Positions 54,484-64,000 of a stretch of DNA of 64,000 nt are shown here, in pieces. This DNA is from Pleurodeles waltl (lineage: Eukaryota > Chordata > Amphibia > Caudata > Salamandridae), in NCBI RefSeq assembly GCF_031143425.1, contig NC_090443.1:1056779554-1056843553 (forward strand), written 5' to 3'. Below the pieces are notes generated by a model. The model had not been told where the DNA came from and made no database searches. It saw only the letters and a list, made by a program, of their open reading frames with translations. The position numbers were made by a program, and so were the translations under genes. Numbering within the stretch: position 1 is the stretch's first letter; every line of letters starts with the position of its first letter.

Positions 54484-56100
54484 AGTGCCTCATATCCTCT
54501 TCTCCCACAGACAGCATTGAAAAGAATGACAAGATGTCAAATGAAGAGGTCGATTCCAAGAGACCCTTCGTGAAGGTAGAAACAGAGAAAGGCAGCGCAG
54601 GGCCACACTTAGATACCAGGAATGGCAGAGACGCGTATCAGAAGAAACAGATGAACATCTCATTGAGCTGCAATTCACGCAGAGCCTTGATGACATTAGA
54701 GGAAAACACTGTATCTGCAGATATAAATCACAAAGGTTACCTACAACTCTAAGAAGAATTCTGGACTGCACAAGGACCACACCTGGTGGAGGTACCTAGT
54801 GGAGGTATTTGCAATGTGGGTCCCAGATCCATTCCAGGTAAAATGGGGGGGGGCATGAGGCTCCCTCCCAGGCCGAATTTGGCCCTGGGAACCCCATCCC
54901 CAAGGGCCTAGCCTTAATTCAATAGAGGAGGGGGGTGCGCTGCCCCGCTCCCTGGACCGATCTTGTCCTCGGGGGGGACCCTATAAACTGGGACCCGGCC
55001 TTCAATAAATGGAGGAGGAGCATACATGCCAACCCTCCCGATTCGGGCGGGAGACTACCGGTTTCAAGGCTAGTCTCCCTCCTGCCTATTTCTGCATGTA
55101 AAAACCCGACTCCTCTGCGGGCTTCAGCTGACAGGGCCCGGTCTTGTGTAACTCGCAGTATGCACTGCCAGTAACTTACTCCTGCAGGCCAATGCACAGC
55201 ACTTGCATCGTGCTTTCTCGGTATGCCATAGCGCTTTCTCCATGCACCTGACAGGTAAGGAAAAAAAAACGTACATTTGCATATCTAATATCCTACTCTG
55301 CAGCACCAGACTTCCAAATCCCATACATAACAGTAACTCGATTCAGGCTCCAGTAGAAGTCAATGGGGGGAATACATTCTTCAGATTTGTTTCTACATAT
55401 CTCCCACTTTTCTCTTCTAAAATGTTGCCCTGTATGGAGGGGGTTTGCACGCCCCCCCACGGCCAATTTTGACCCCAGGGATCTCATTCCTGGGGCCAAG
55501 CCATCTGTTCTGGTTGCCTCCCAGAGCACTCCGTGGGTAATGGGACTGCAGGTGGAACTTCAAGGGCCCCCGCGGTCCCAGCCAGTTGCCCGCATCCTGC
55601 TGGTGCAGGCATTGATTTTGCACACAGGCACTACTAAACATGCAGCTCCCTGTCTGTAAAAGCAATTGTTTCATCTGCTTTCCTGCCCGAATCTCTGTGG
55701 GCAGGGAAACAGAAGAAACTTCCACTTCCACTGGGCAGGAGCACTTTAACAGCTCCCGCCCGCTGGAGCCAGAGTGTTTGCTCTGACTTGGTGGGAGCTG
55801 TCAAACCTCCCACCAAATCACAGCAAACAGCTATGTACTGGGGGTTGGCACCCTGTGACATAGCAGGAGGCAGCCCTAGAAGGGGGCACGGTCCCCACGG
55901 CCATTATTGGCTCCTCAAGGGGGATGCGTGGCTCCCCCTCTAATCTTTAATTTAGCCCCAGGGAGGCGGTGGTCCCGGGGGTCCACAGTGGACCCCTTCA
56001 TCATCTTATTTCAGCCCCAGGGAGGTGGTGGTCCCTGGGGCTGCGGGGGGGCCTGAGCTAAGGGGTCAGGGTGTTCCTACCCTGCCCCCCTATTCTTTTT
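54484..56100. repeat. Mixed GC-rich interspersed repeat tract
   Basis: Several segments recur in style with 5618-6060 (ATTTCAGCCCCAGGGAGG followed by GTGGTCCCTGGGG, repeated at 55955-56040). Also an inverted pair around GGGCAGGAG...CTCCCGCCC. No gene. Boundaries and family not determined. Confidence 0.4.
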
Positions 56101-57490
56101 TTTCTTTTTTTCTTCCTAGTTGGAGTGTTGGCAGCCAATGAGATCTCAGCATGAGATTGGGGGTATTGGTAAAGCCTTCACACCTCTAGATATTTATATT
56201 TATTTTTCTTTTAATATCTCAAAAACTACTGAACCGATTTACACCAAACAACAAAAGGGCTTAAAAGCCACTTTCTGGACCAAAAGCTACCTTTCTGCCA
56301 AATTTGGTATAATTCCATCCAGCAGTTTGGGCTGTAGTTGTGTTCAAAATTCCTATTGGAATTATAATAGGAAATGCACTTTTTGTGAGCTCCCCCCCTT
56401 TTCTTAAAACAAAAGTCTTGAAGATTTGTCAAACGGCGCCAAAGGTATAGCCAAGTCAAAAAAAGCTTTTTGTATGGTAACTAGGTCCTAACTATAACAA
56501 CCTACTGGTGGCCGCCGGTAGGTAATATATGTATAAGTATATGTCAAGTTGGGTCTTGTTGGTAACAGGGATGTTATACTTATGCTCACATTTTAAATGT
56601 ACCAAACTATAGAAGTTCACCTGTTATAGTTAACTATAACTAGCGCTCCCACAATGCAGTTGTTTATGAATAACAGTACAACAAATGTTGCAATGATAGT
56701 AGCAATGATGTTATAAAAGATGTAACGAGAGCTGTAATATCTGAAGTGATTTGCAGTGCATGGCGAGTGTGAGCCATAGATTCCTCAGAGCACAAGTTAT
56801 AGTAACTCGAAATAACTCTAACTGTAACAGCTGAATTTCTATGGTTTTGTAGTTTTAAAATGTGAGCCTAACTATACCACTCCTTTAACCACACAATATA
56901 CTATGCTTGCAGACATGGAGAATAAAAACAGAAAATGTGATGGTAAAATATACGCATGAGAATGTAGTGAGCAATTTCTTTCAACATATATTAAAATCAC
57001 TTTAATGTAAATCAGATTTAAAAGGAGCTGTGGCTCAGCATGCGCTATAACTTACAGAGACATTCTCTTTCCTGTGATCAACTATGTACAGAAAATAAAC
57101 ACATTGTCATACATCTCTCCTTTCTGCTCATCACTGTTCCTTTTCGAAAATTAGATAATAAGGTTAAAAAGCAGGTTCTTGTTTTCTTTGTTAAACTGCA
57201 GCTGTAATGGTGCTCCGTGACCCGCCTGTATCTTGGCAGCTGGTTCTGGCAGGAGGCATTATGAGTCGCTACTCAAATGTAAAGAAGCATTACTGTTGAG
57301 CAAGTGAAGTATTTTGTTATCGCAGGTGACTATAGCAGTCACATCTTGAGTGTTATAAGGAAACTGGAGGGTGGGATTCAGACTCCCATGTGTTATATGG
57401 CTCTACAGTGCAGCTGGTATGTATTCCCACATGCAATATCTTGTAACATGTTTGGAAACTCCTAACCTTCCTCTGTCTTTTTCCCTGTAG
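56101..57490. other. Intron 2, right end
   Basis: A segment at 56200-56400 (CTACTGAACCGATTTACACC) resembles a common amphibian repeat from memory. GTTATAGTTAACTATAAC at 56624-56641 is a perfect 18-bp palindrome. The intron ends TTTTTCCCTGTAG. Confidence 0.4.
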
Positions 57491-57603
57491 GCCGCTCAGG
57501 GGCCATGCGGTACCTGCTGGCAGACCAGGGCTGTGAGTGGAAGGAGGACAAATTCTCCTTTCAAGACTGGAATGATGGAAAGGTTGAGCTCAAGAAGACG
57601 GCG
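57491..57603 (+). CDS. gstp1: GSTP1-like exon 3 (codons 13-50)
   Basis: 113 bp between CCCTGTAG and GTGAGT. It completes Gly13 and ends on a whole codon (Ala50). The thioredoxin-fold part includes Arg14 of the glutathione site, the LLADQG segment typical of class pi, and Trp39. Two more residues are present than in the human exon. Human Cys14 (in GRCAALR) is Ser15 here, and the exon lacks the Cys47 of human GSTP1, ending in Thr-Ala. Confidence 0.93.
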
Positions 57604-58736
57604 GTGAGTATTTATGAAGAAGGATTTGGTTCTTATCACGCCTCTCGCTACGGTGAGTCATTGTCGCAAGGTGAGCAAGTGTCCAGCACCTCTTACAGGT
57701 CCATTAGTATCTTCCTTGCCAGCTGTTAAGTGTCCGCTCATTCTAGGATGTCACCAAGGAGATCCAGAGGAAATGTGCTTGTATTGAGTGCTCGGTCCTA
57801 AGGTCCATAGTTTTGGGTTTTGTGACACCTTGCTGTGTAACAGGGTAAGGGCAGGAGTGTGTGGTATTTAAAATAATACATCTGTGCAGACGCCCTCTTA
57901 GATATAATTTCAAGGCTTGCTCCACTTTTGCATCACAAAAAGTGATGCCACTGCGGCACGAGGGGCTCATATATACACCCCTAAGTGTTGAGTGGAGGTG
58001 GTGCAGGAAATAGTGGACTTCCAAACTGGGACATGAGCTGGGGTTATTGGAAGACAATCCTTTTTCTAGGAGACCGCCCGGAATGTGCAAACCAAAATAC
58101 TTTATTTAGGGGGAGGGATGCTAGTACTGACTGAAGGGGGTAAATAACACACTTTTCTGATGCAAGCTTTGATTGTAGCCTGGATGAGTGGAGATACTTG
58201 TACTGAGAAAAGATCATGACCTTGAAAGCCACAGGGTCACCTTCCAATGATGTATGATGATATTTGTGACTTTACCTCAGGGCTAGGATGTGAACAGCGT
58301 TCACTGGTCTGAAGAAAGCAGGATGTGGACATAGTGATTATGGGGCGTGTCTGTCTTCCAGCTAGACAAGGCCGCATGGATGGCTTGTTTGGGGCACAGC
58401 ATTGCGTGCTGAGACTGTGCTATATTGGTCTCATTGCAAACCCCTCGACTCTTACAGATAGGGAGGGAATCCCATAAACATTGCCACATGGGCCTGGAGG
58501 TTCTATGAAGTGCACATGATTAACAGCACACATTGGTACTCATGGGGTGACCAGGCTGAGGATTTGACTACCCCTGGTTATAGTCCCAGGTTACCACCTG
58601 GAGCTAATCCGTAACTGACAGGTTCTTGAGCGGATCCCGTCAACCGCTGAGCTTTGACCTATAACTGTTAAATTCATCAGGATCCGCTCACTGCTCCCAG
58701 TGCATTGACTGTTTTTTCATTCTCCTGCTTTTTCAG
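57604..58736 (+). other. Intron 3 (1.1 kb)
   Basis: GTGAGT to CTTTTTCAG. No mobile element is recognised. Confidence 0.8.
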
Positions 58737-58824
58737 ATTTTTGGGCAGTTACCCATGTTTGCCGATGGTGATTTTATCCTGTTCCAGTCCAATGCCATTC
58801 TCAGATATCTTGGGCGCAAACACG
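58737..58824 (+). CDS. gstp1: GSTP1-like exon 4 (codons 51-79 and first base of 80)
   Basis: 88 bp between TTTTTCAG and GTAAGC. Encodes the GQLP segment (residues 53-56), DGD, and QSNAILRYL (from Gln67). Gln67-Ser68 are the conserved residues that bind the gamma-glutamyl part of glutathione, and the cis-proline is Pro56. Phase 1 ending matches the next exon. Confidence 0.94.
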
Positions 58825-59189
58825 GTAAGCACCATACAAGGAGGTGTGGAGCACTGTCTCATGATGGGCTTTGGGGAATCCTTCCTTTTGATAGAAGTAA
58901 GGAGTGAGGTGAACGTAGAGGGATTTGAAGGTCTCACAAATGCTCAGTTCAACAAAATCTTCAGTGCTTCAAGAGCAATGAAGCCCTCAGTACACCAGGG
59001 TTCAGCGAAGGTTTTAGCACCAGGACGTGGAGAAGCCTAACAGGGGAAGGTTTCTAATCTGGCTTGCTGTGCTCACAGGAGGCTGAACAAGCATAGACTG
59101 GTTGTGAACCCTGCCTCTATGCCTGACTATTCCTGGTTTAGTGTGTTGCCTCCTTTCCATCCTCTTAAAAATGTCACATTCCCTCACAG
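58825..59189 (+). other. Intron 4 (365 bp)
   Basis: GTAAGC to CCCTCACAG. Short and free of recognisable repeats. Confidence 0.8.
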
Positions 59190-59293
59190 ATCTCTACGGG
59201 AAGAACAACAAGGAAGCTGCGCTCATTGACATGGCCAACGACGGGATGGAGGACCTGCGTGAGAAGATTTATAAGTGCCTTACCCAAGAGTGG
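59190..59293 (+). CDS. gstp1: GSTP1-like exon 5 (codons 80-114)
   Basis: 104 bp between CCTCACAG and GTAAGT. It starts the helical C-terminal domain: DLYGKNNKEAALID and then NDGMEDLRE. The LYG...EAALIDM..DG.EDLR pattern is diagnostic of class pi. Glu stands where human GSTP1 has Cys101 (EDLRCKY). The exon ends on a whole codon. About 95 more residues would be expected in exons beyond 64 kb; none was found in 59294-64000. Confidence 0.94.
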
Positions 59294-59890
59294 GTAAGTT
59301 TTTCTTTATGTTTACTTCAAGGTGGCCTCTAGTATGATGGGTCCTCTCTTAAATCAATTCATGGTGCCAAAAGAGAAATCTTCAACAGTGCACAGAGGTG
59401 GCTGGCCTATCCGGAAATGAGGTGACTCCCCCAGTCTATCTTTCTGTGAGGTGCAGAGTAAATCATGTCAGGCAAGAACGTAGAAGCCCACCCAGCTATG
59501 ACAAATTGTGACGCTTCTTGCCTCAATTACTTATCAGTAGCATTCCTCTTGCCAAGGTTAATGACAAATTATGAGGCGTTGAGCCTCCAAGACACAACCC
59601 ATATGAGTAAAAAAATTGTCGGTGTATAAATCTCTCCCACCTTCCTTACCTTTTTTATTTGTTGAATCAAGCTACTGATCAAAGTTGGCCTGGTCAAGGA
59701 ACTTTGCAAGAAATCTTGGCAAAGGAAGTGCTCAGAGTAATGTAATTGCCAGTAAGTAATTGAGGTATTACCGCTTCGTACTCCTTTGCTGCAATGAATT
59801 ACCAATTGCGATATAGCAAGCAAAAAAAGATACCAGGACAACAGAGATGCAGAATCACTTCCAAAAAAATGTTTAATCAATCAACTACCT
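59294..59890 (+). other. Intron 5 start
   Basis: Starts GTAAGT. Nothing else recognised. Confidence 0.5.
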
Positions 59891-61090
59891 TTCTTTGTTG
59901 CATCACAGCAGATAAGACTTTCAAGCCAAAAGCATCTTGTATTTCTGGCTTCTGTAACCCTTTGTAAAGTTTCACAAATGATGGTGACAGTGCCTCCCAT
60001 GGGGCAGCTCTGCATATTTCTGTCACAGAGGCACCTTAGGACTCTGCTACTGAGGTTGACGAACCACTTGTCAATCTGCCTCGAAAGCTTGGGGAAGAGG
60101 CCTTCCTGCCATCTTGTATGCTAAGGTGATCATGGATTTGACATATCTGCTAAGTGATTGTCTCAATGGTTTTAAACCTTGTTTGAGAGGACCAAAGCTT
60201 CAAAAAGAGAATTTGACTCCTCATATCTAGTCACAGCAACCCTTTCCAAATAAGTCATGAGAGCCATCTTAACATCAAGATGGAGACCCTTCTCCTCAGT
60301 CTTGGGGTAGGGAAAGACCGGTAAGACCATCTCTTGCTCTGTATGAAAGGTCGAATAAATCTTGGGCATGAAGGAATGGCTCAAATGCAGGACAACCCCA
60401 ATCATGAACATTTTGAAAAAATAGATGTTGAAAGGACAGAGAACCTAATTCTCCCAATCGTCTTTCAGAAGTTAAAGCAACAAGACAGAATGCTTTGAAT
60501 GTCAAAAGCAAAAATCAGTGAAGTGAAAGAGTTCAAATGGTGAATCCTGCAACACTTGTAGGACCAATAAGGACCGAATGAGGGTCAAGAAGAAGGTCAG
60601 TATTATTAAAGCCTTTTAACAGTCAAGAAACTAAATTATTGTCATTGTCCAGGTTTCCTCCTGGACCTCAAAAGACTTTGCCAACCGCCCAGTACAACTT
60701 CAAAGTTGCAACTTTAAGGCCCAAACCAAAGCCGCCCTGGAGATACTCCAGAACCTGACCTAAAGTTGTTGTTTGTGGACATTGTTGTTTCGATGTGTAC
60801 CATCTAGAAAAGGTACCCCAATGACCATCATATGAGGATAGATTGGACATTTTTCTTGAGTTGTGGACAGATAATCGTCTATCCACCAGTGCAGACCTCT
60901 CAGACACTAGGCTGCCAATCTAAGCCTTCTCAGGCTGCTGACATGAAGATGAGGGTAAACAGTGTGGAAGTGACCTAGGGAAGAGGTTGTCCCCAATCGA
61001 CTTTCATAATTGCTACCAGAGTGAACCAGGCGAGTGAGGCCAGGCTGGATCAATAAGAATCATGTCTGCCAACTCCCTCCTCAGACTGAT
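59891..61090 (-). pseudogene. DIRS-type tyrosine recombinase remnant
   Basis: On the - strand, 60907-60668 has a SAM-like core-binding segment (FSRWYTSK, LGQVLEYLQ, LGLKVATLK). 60511-60296 has the catalytic-domain start with FCLVALTSERRLGELG, where the Arg of the recombinase box I is expected. Then HTEQEMVLPVF, LHLDVKMALMTYLERV and, near 60000, GASVTEICRAAPWE, the region preceding the catalytic Tyr in this family. Frames change between blocks. These motifs are those of DIRS retrotransposons, which insert with a tyrosine recombinase instead of an integrase. The element is broken, and its RT is not visible. Confidence 0.75.
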
Positions 61091-61244
61091 CAAGAATTTC
61101 TGAAGAAGAGGGAATTTTTAAAGAAGAGGCCCTGTGATTGTGGTCAAGACAGAGCATTGAGGCCCCAAGTGCATTCCTCTCTTCTCCTTGCACAGAAAAG
61201 TGGAACTAAGGTGTTCTGCTGGGTGGTAAATAAGTCTATGATTG

Positions 61245-61560
61245 TGTTAGAAATTGGGTCTCCAGTTGGCAGAGGTATGTACACTGGCCAAGTCGGGACC
61301 ACAACCTTAGTCACGGTAAGGCAGATACATAACCTAAATTAACCTGTGCTCACCCGCTGGTTGCTTGACACAGAGCAGACAGGCTTAACTTAGAAGGCAA
61401 TGTGTAAAGTATTATGCAACACTTAAATCACAGTGACACAGTGAAAGACACCACAAAAAGACTCAACACTAGGTTAGAAAAATAGAGAATATTTGTCTAA
61501 ATAAAAAAGAAGACCAAAACTACAAAAATCCAATGAAACAATCAACAGTTATACTATTTC
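61245..61560. repeat. Possible LTR start (TGTTAGAAATTGGG family)
   Basis: The stretch begins TGTTAGAAATTGGGTCTCC and resembles a repeat of salamander genomes known to me only from memory. No second LTR or duplication is visible here. Confidence 0.3.
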
Positions 61561-63179
61561 CTCACAGAAGAGTTGAATTCATTAAATAATAGCTGAAAAT
61601 CTCCTTGTGGTATTACAGGAGTGCTTAGAACCTCTGTAGTGCCCAAGTTATAATGTTGAGCAAGGGAAAAGTGTTTCCTCCAGCGTTCCCCCCAATAAAT
61701 CAATGTGTTAGCAGAACAGGCTTGTGCTGGAAAATATGCAGGCACTCCCTTTATGGGGAATACGGTAGTACTCTAGGTGACTTACGGAGTGCAGCCACAG
61801 CCTTCCTGGTAGTGTTTGGGCTTCACCGAAGTCCGGCTTGGACCACGCAGGCAGTGGCACCAGCACAATCCTTGAGATAAAGGGGGAACTGTGGCCCGGT
61901 TGAGGGTGGGCTCTGCAACATTGGCAGGCCCTGTATAAGGGGCCTGTGTCCTCGGAAGTGAGATATCTATCTCCAGCCCGGTGGCCAACATAGTACCGCC
62001 CATGGCATTATGAGCTGGTCTACCGCCATGGTTTAATGGAGGCATGCTAGGGTCAGGTACTACCCTGCTACGCTCTGCAGTCTGCAGCTTGGTCAGCTGT
62101 AATGTGCAATTTATTAACTCACCTTCATACAGATGGCCTGCCCTTCTCCGACTGTCTTTCAACTCTACCCGGACTCCAAGGAGGAAGATGAGTACTGATA
62201 ATAATACTACGTCACACACATCATGTATAAAATGTGGATATCCTGTCTGGTGTAAGTAGACTGTGAACAAAACGATGCACTGCAGCACAGGGAAAGGAAC
62301 GGGATATAGATTTTATTTGAAACATTCGTCACAGGGTATCCTATCTGCCAAGTTCTAAATCAGGCCCTTAGTCCCACTTTACTCCCCAGGCTTCGATCTC
62401 CACTACAAGTTATTTTCAACAAATACCTTCACTTGGCAGTAAGGAAAGTTAATCTACTGCAGGGCTAAACTAGAAGGATCAGGCTAGGTAGAGGTTTTGG
62501 AACAGAATAGTGGGGTATCAGTGATCACCATGTGCTAAGCTTTTGCTTATTCACTCACTTTAGTTGATGAATGACAAAAGGGACAGAACTTATCAGAGAA
62601 TGACAGAGTGAAGTACTAGTAGGAGGAGACTGAGAGGGTGTTGGGAAACACACCTTGTTTTTGGTTTCTAATGCATTGAAAACTTTGTAATGCCACATTA
62701 ACTGAGGCAGACGCTCATTACACAGCCAGCACTCCAGTGCTGAATTGAACCATGCTGCAATTAGGTCACGGGTGGCAGCATACCATGGGCAGGGAGGTGA
62801 TGAACAATGATGACCCAAGGTTGGATATCTGCCTTACCTAACAAATGCAGTATTCTTAATTTGTCAAGAAGCAAGCAATGTGACTCACCATCAACCATCC
62901 CTGCTGCCGCCGGGCCTCCCGCTCCAACCGCCTCTCGGGGGCACTGACGCTACTGACACTGCCGGCCCTGAGACTGGTGGTCTGTGCGACGGGAAAAAAT
63001 GTAACATTTTAGATGCCGGATTCGCCTCCCAAGTGATTATTTTAATTTTTGAAGTACAACCTCAATACCTCACTACAGTCCGGTTAGCAGTATCTTCTAC
63101 TGAAGCTATTACTTTAGGAGGTTTGTTGGTTGACAATGCTTGAAAACCAAGGTAGTTAAGCCAAACTAAAACTTTTTGT
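61561..63179. other. Intron 5, unassigned
   Basis: No gene is supported. Open frames at 61782-62288 (-) and 62880-63143 (+) show no domain and no splice or promoter context. Confidence 0.45.
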
Positions 63180-63305
63180 AATGGGGGGCAGAGTCCATTA
63201 TATCCTATGGAACTCGTAATACGGCTGGTGGTATATCCGTCACTTTATTATCACTTTTGGGACGGATTAACACCTCCTCCAAAGTTGTAATAAGCCCTAT
63301 GGTCG
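63180..63305. mobile_element. Non-coding interspersed element (TCCGTC family), second copy
   Basis: Matches the central part of 42222-42400 (TATATCCTATGGAACT, GTATATCCGTCAC, GGACGGATTAA). Confidence 0.5.
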
Positions 63306-64000
63306 TAGTTTGCAAATGCAATGAGATCTCATACTTTCTTGCCGTGCTGCACTGTCATGGAAACTGCTGGTATACTGCACAAATGAACTGATAACACAAC
63401 ATTGTGGGTGTCCATGACCATGGCCACTCTCTCATTGATTGTTTGACCATGAGCAAAAAAACATTTTCACTTACTTGGGCCTGCAATCTTCACAGTACCA
63501 AAAATCAAATCTGTTCTATTTGTCTTAAAGTACAACACGATATATGAGGGGAGAGGGAAAGCTTACTAGCAAAGCAGAAGAAAGCTACAGAGTACAGACA
63601 GGAGGAAATCAGCTACAGAAACATGAAATACAGAAAAAACGATAATGCAGGGATAACAAGAATTTATTAACAAACATTAGATAGAGGATAGAAAAAGGAG
63701 ACAGTATACAAAACAAACAAAGCACTATGCAAAATACCTGGTGTCTAGTGATCTTTTCAACCTCCTGGGGGGTAGATTTGGGGCAACCACCCCAATTGGG
63801 GCAATCTTGCTAACTGTCCCAGGGGTGCTGAAAGACTGTCTACCTCGTTGTCGGGGAGGGTCCTGGGCATGCCCATGCCCATGGTGGACAGCCCCCCTAA
63901 CCTTATATTTCTTTTAAAAGTTCCCTGGTGTCCACTGGGCTTTCTGTTTCCAGGGGGATTTTAGGGGTAATCATGGGGTAATCTCTCCCATCTGCCCCAA
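63306..64000. other. Intron 5, unassigned; repeat-like at the right edge
   Basis: 63740-64000 is rich in CCACCCCAA/TTGGGG and GGCATGCCCATGCCCATGG words and looks like repetitive DNA. No gene is seen. Confidence 0.4.

Noticed and set aside
59294..64000. Search for GSTP1 exons 6 and 7
   Set aside because: No sequence resembling the ISFADYN-type segment or the C-terminal helices with splice borders was found, so they must lie beyond the window.

Overview
The window looks like vertebrate genomic DNA from a salamander, most likely a newt. This is an inference from the kinds of repeats present, the very large LTRs and the heavily expanded introns, and the species cannot be fixed from the sequence. 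The only recognisable host gene is a class pi glutathione S-transferase (GSTP1-like) on the + strand. Coding exons 2 to 5 lie at 48829-48864, 57491-57603, 58737-58824 and 59190-59293. All have GT/AG borders and compatible phases and together encode about the first 114 residues; the remaining exons lie beyond the right edge. Two related copies of the 5'-UTR first exon are present. Exon 1A ends at 17718 and exon 1B at 34362, and each lies downstream of a cluster of repeated core-promoter modules. The A of the start ATG is the last base of exon 1 and TG begins exon 2, the same split I recall for mammalian GSTP1.

Region by region: 1-5617 is a decayed gammaretrovirus-like endogenous retrovirus on the - strand (env, IN, RNase H, RT, PR, NC). 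5618-12106 is an older repeat that carries an internally deleted ERV-L-like element (7448-11882, 5-bp duplication GATAC). 12110-12738 is a Harbinger-like MITE built almost entirely of hairpins. 12742-15345 holds a retroelement gag-like fragment and a 51-bp minisatellite. 16.85-17.72 kb is promoter cluster A with exon 1A. 18177-32059 is an old LTR split by an intact, young, 11.2-kb Gmr1-type Ty3 element (20240-31485, 2995-bp LTRs, 1652-residue Gag-Pol with integrase before reverse transcriptase). 32060-33200 holds an L2/CR1 LINE fragment and a MIR-like SINE. 33.56-34.36 kb is promoter cluster B with exon 1B. 35.09-40.44 kb is a scrambled set of LTRs of the same family with a non-autonomous, pol-less relative. 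40.4-48.8 kb is intron 1 with minisatellites, L1 fragments and a long inverted repeat. 48.9-57.5 kb is intron 2 with several minisatellites and a second hairpin MITE. 57.5-59.3 kb holds exons 3 to 5. 59.9-61.1 kb is a DIRS tyrosine-recombinase relic, and the rest is repeat-like intron.

The host biology is one detoxification gene whose first introns have swollen with mobile DNA. Its promoter (AP-1/antioxidant-type TGACTCAGC, a TATA-like AGATAAAG box and a conserved start region) has been multiplied into nine modules in two clusters. The other striking feature is that the Ty3 LTR and the MITE are chains of consecutive hairpins whose stems change on both sides between copies.
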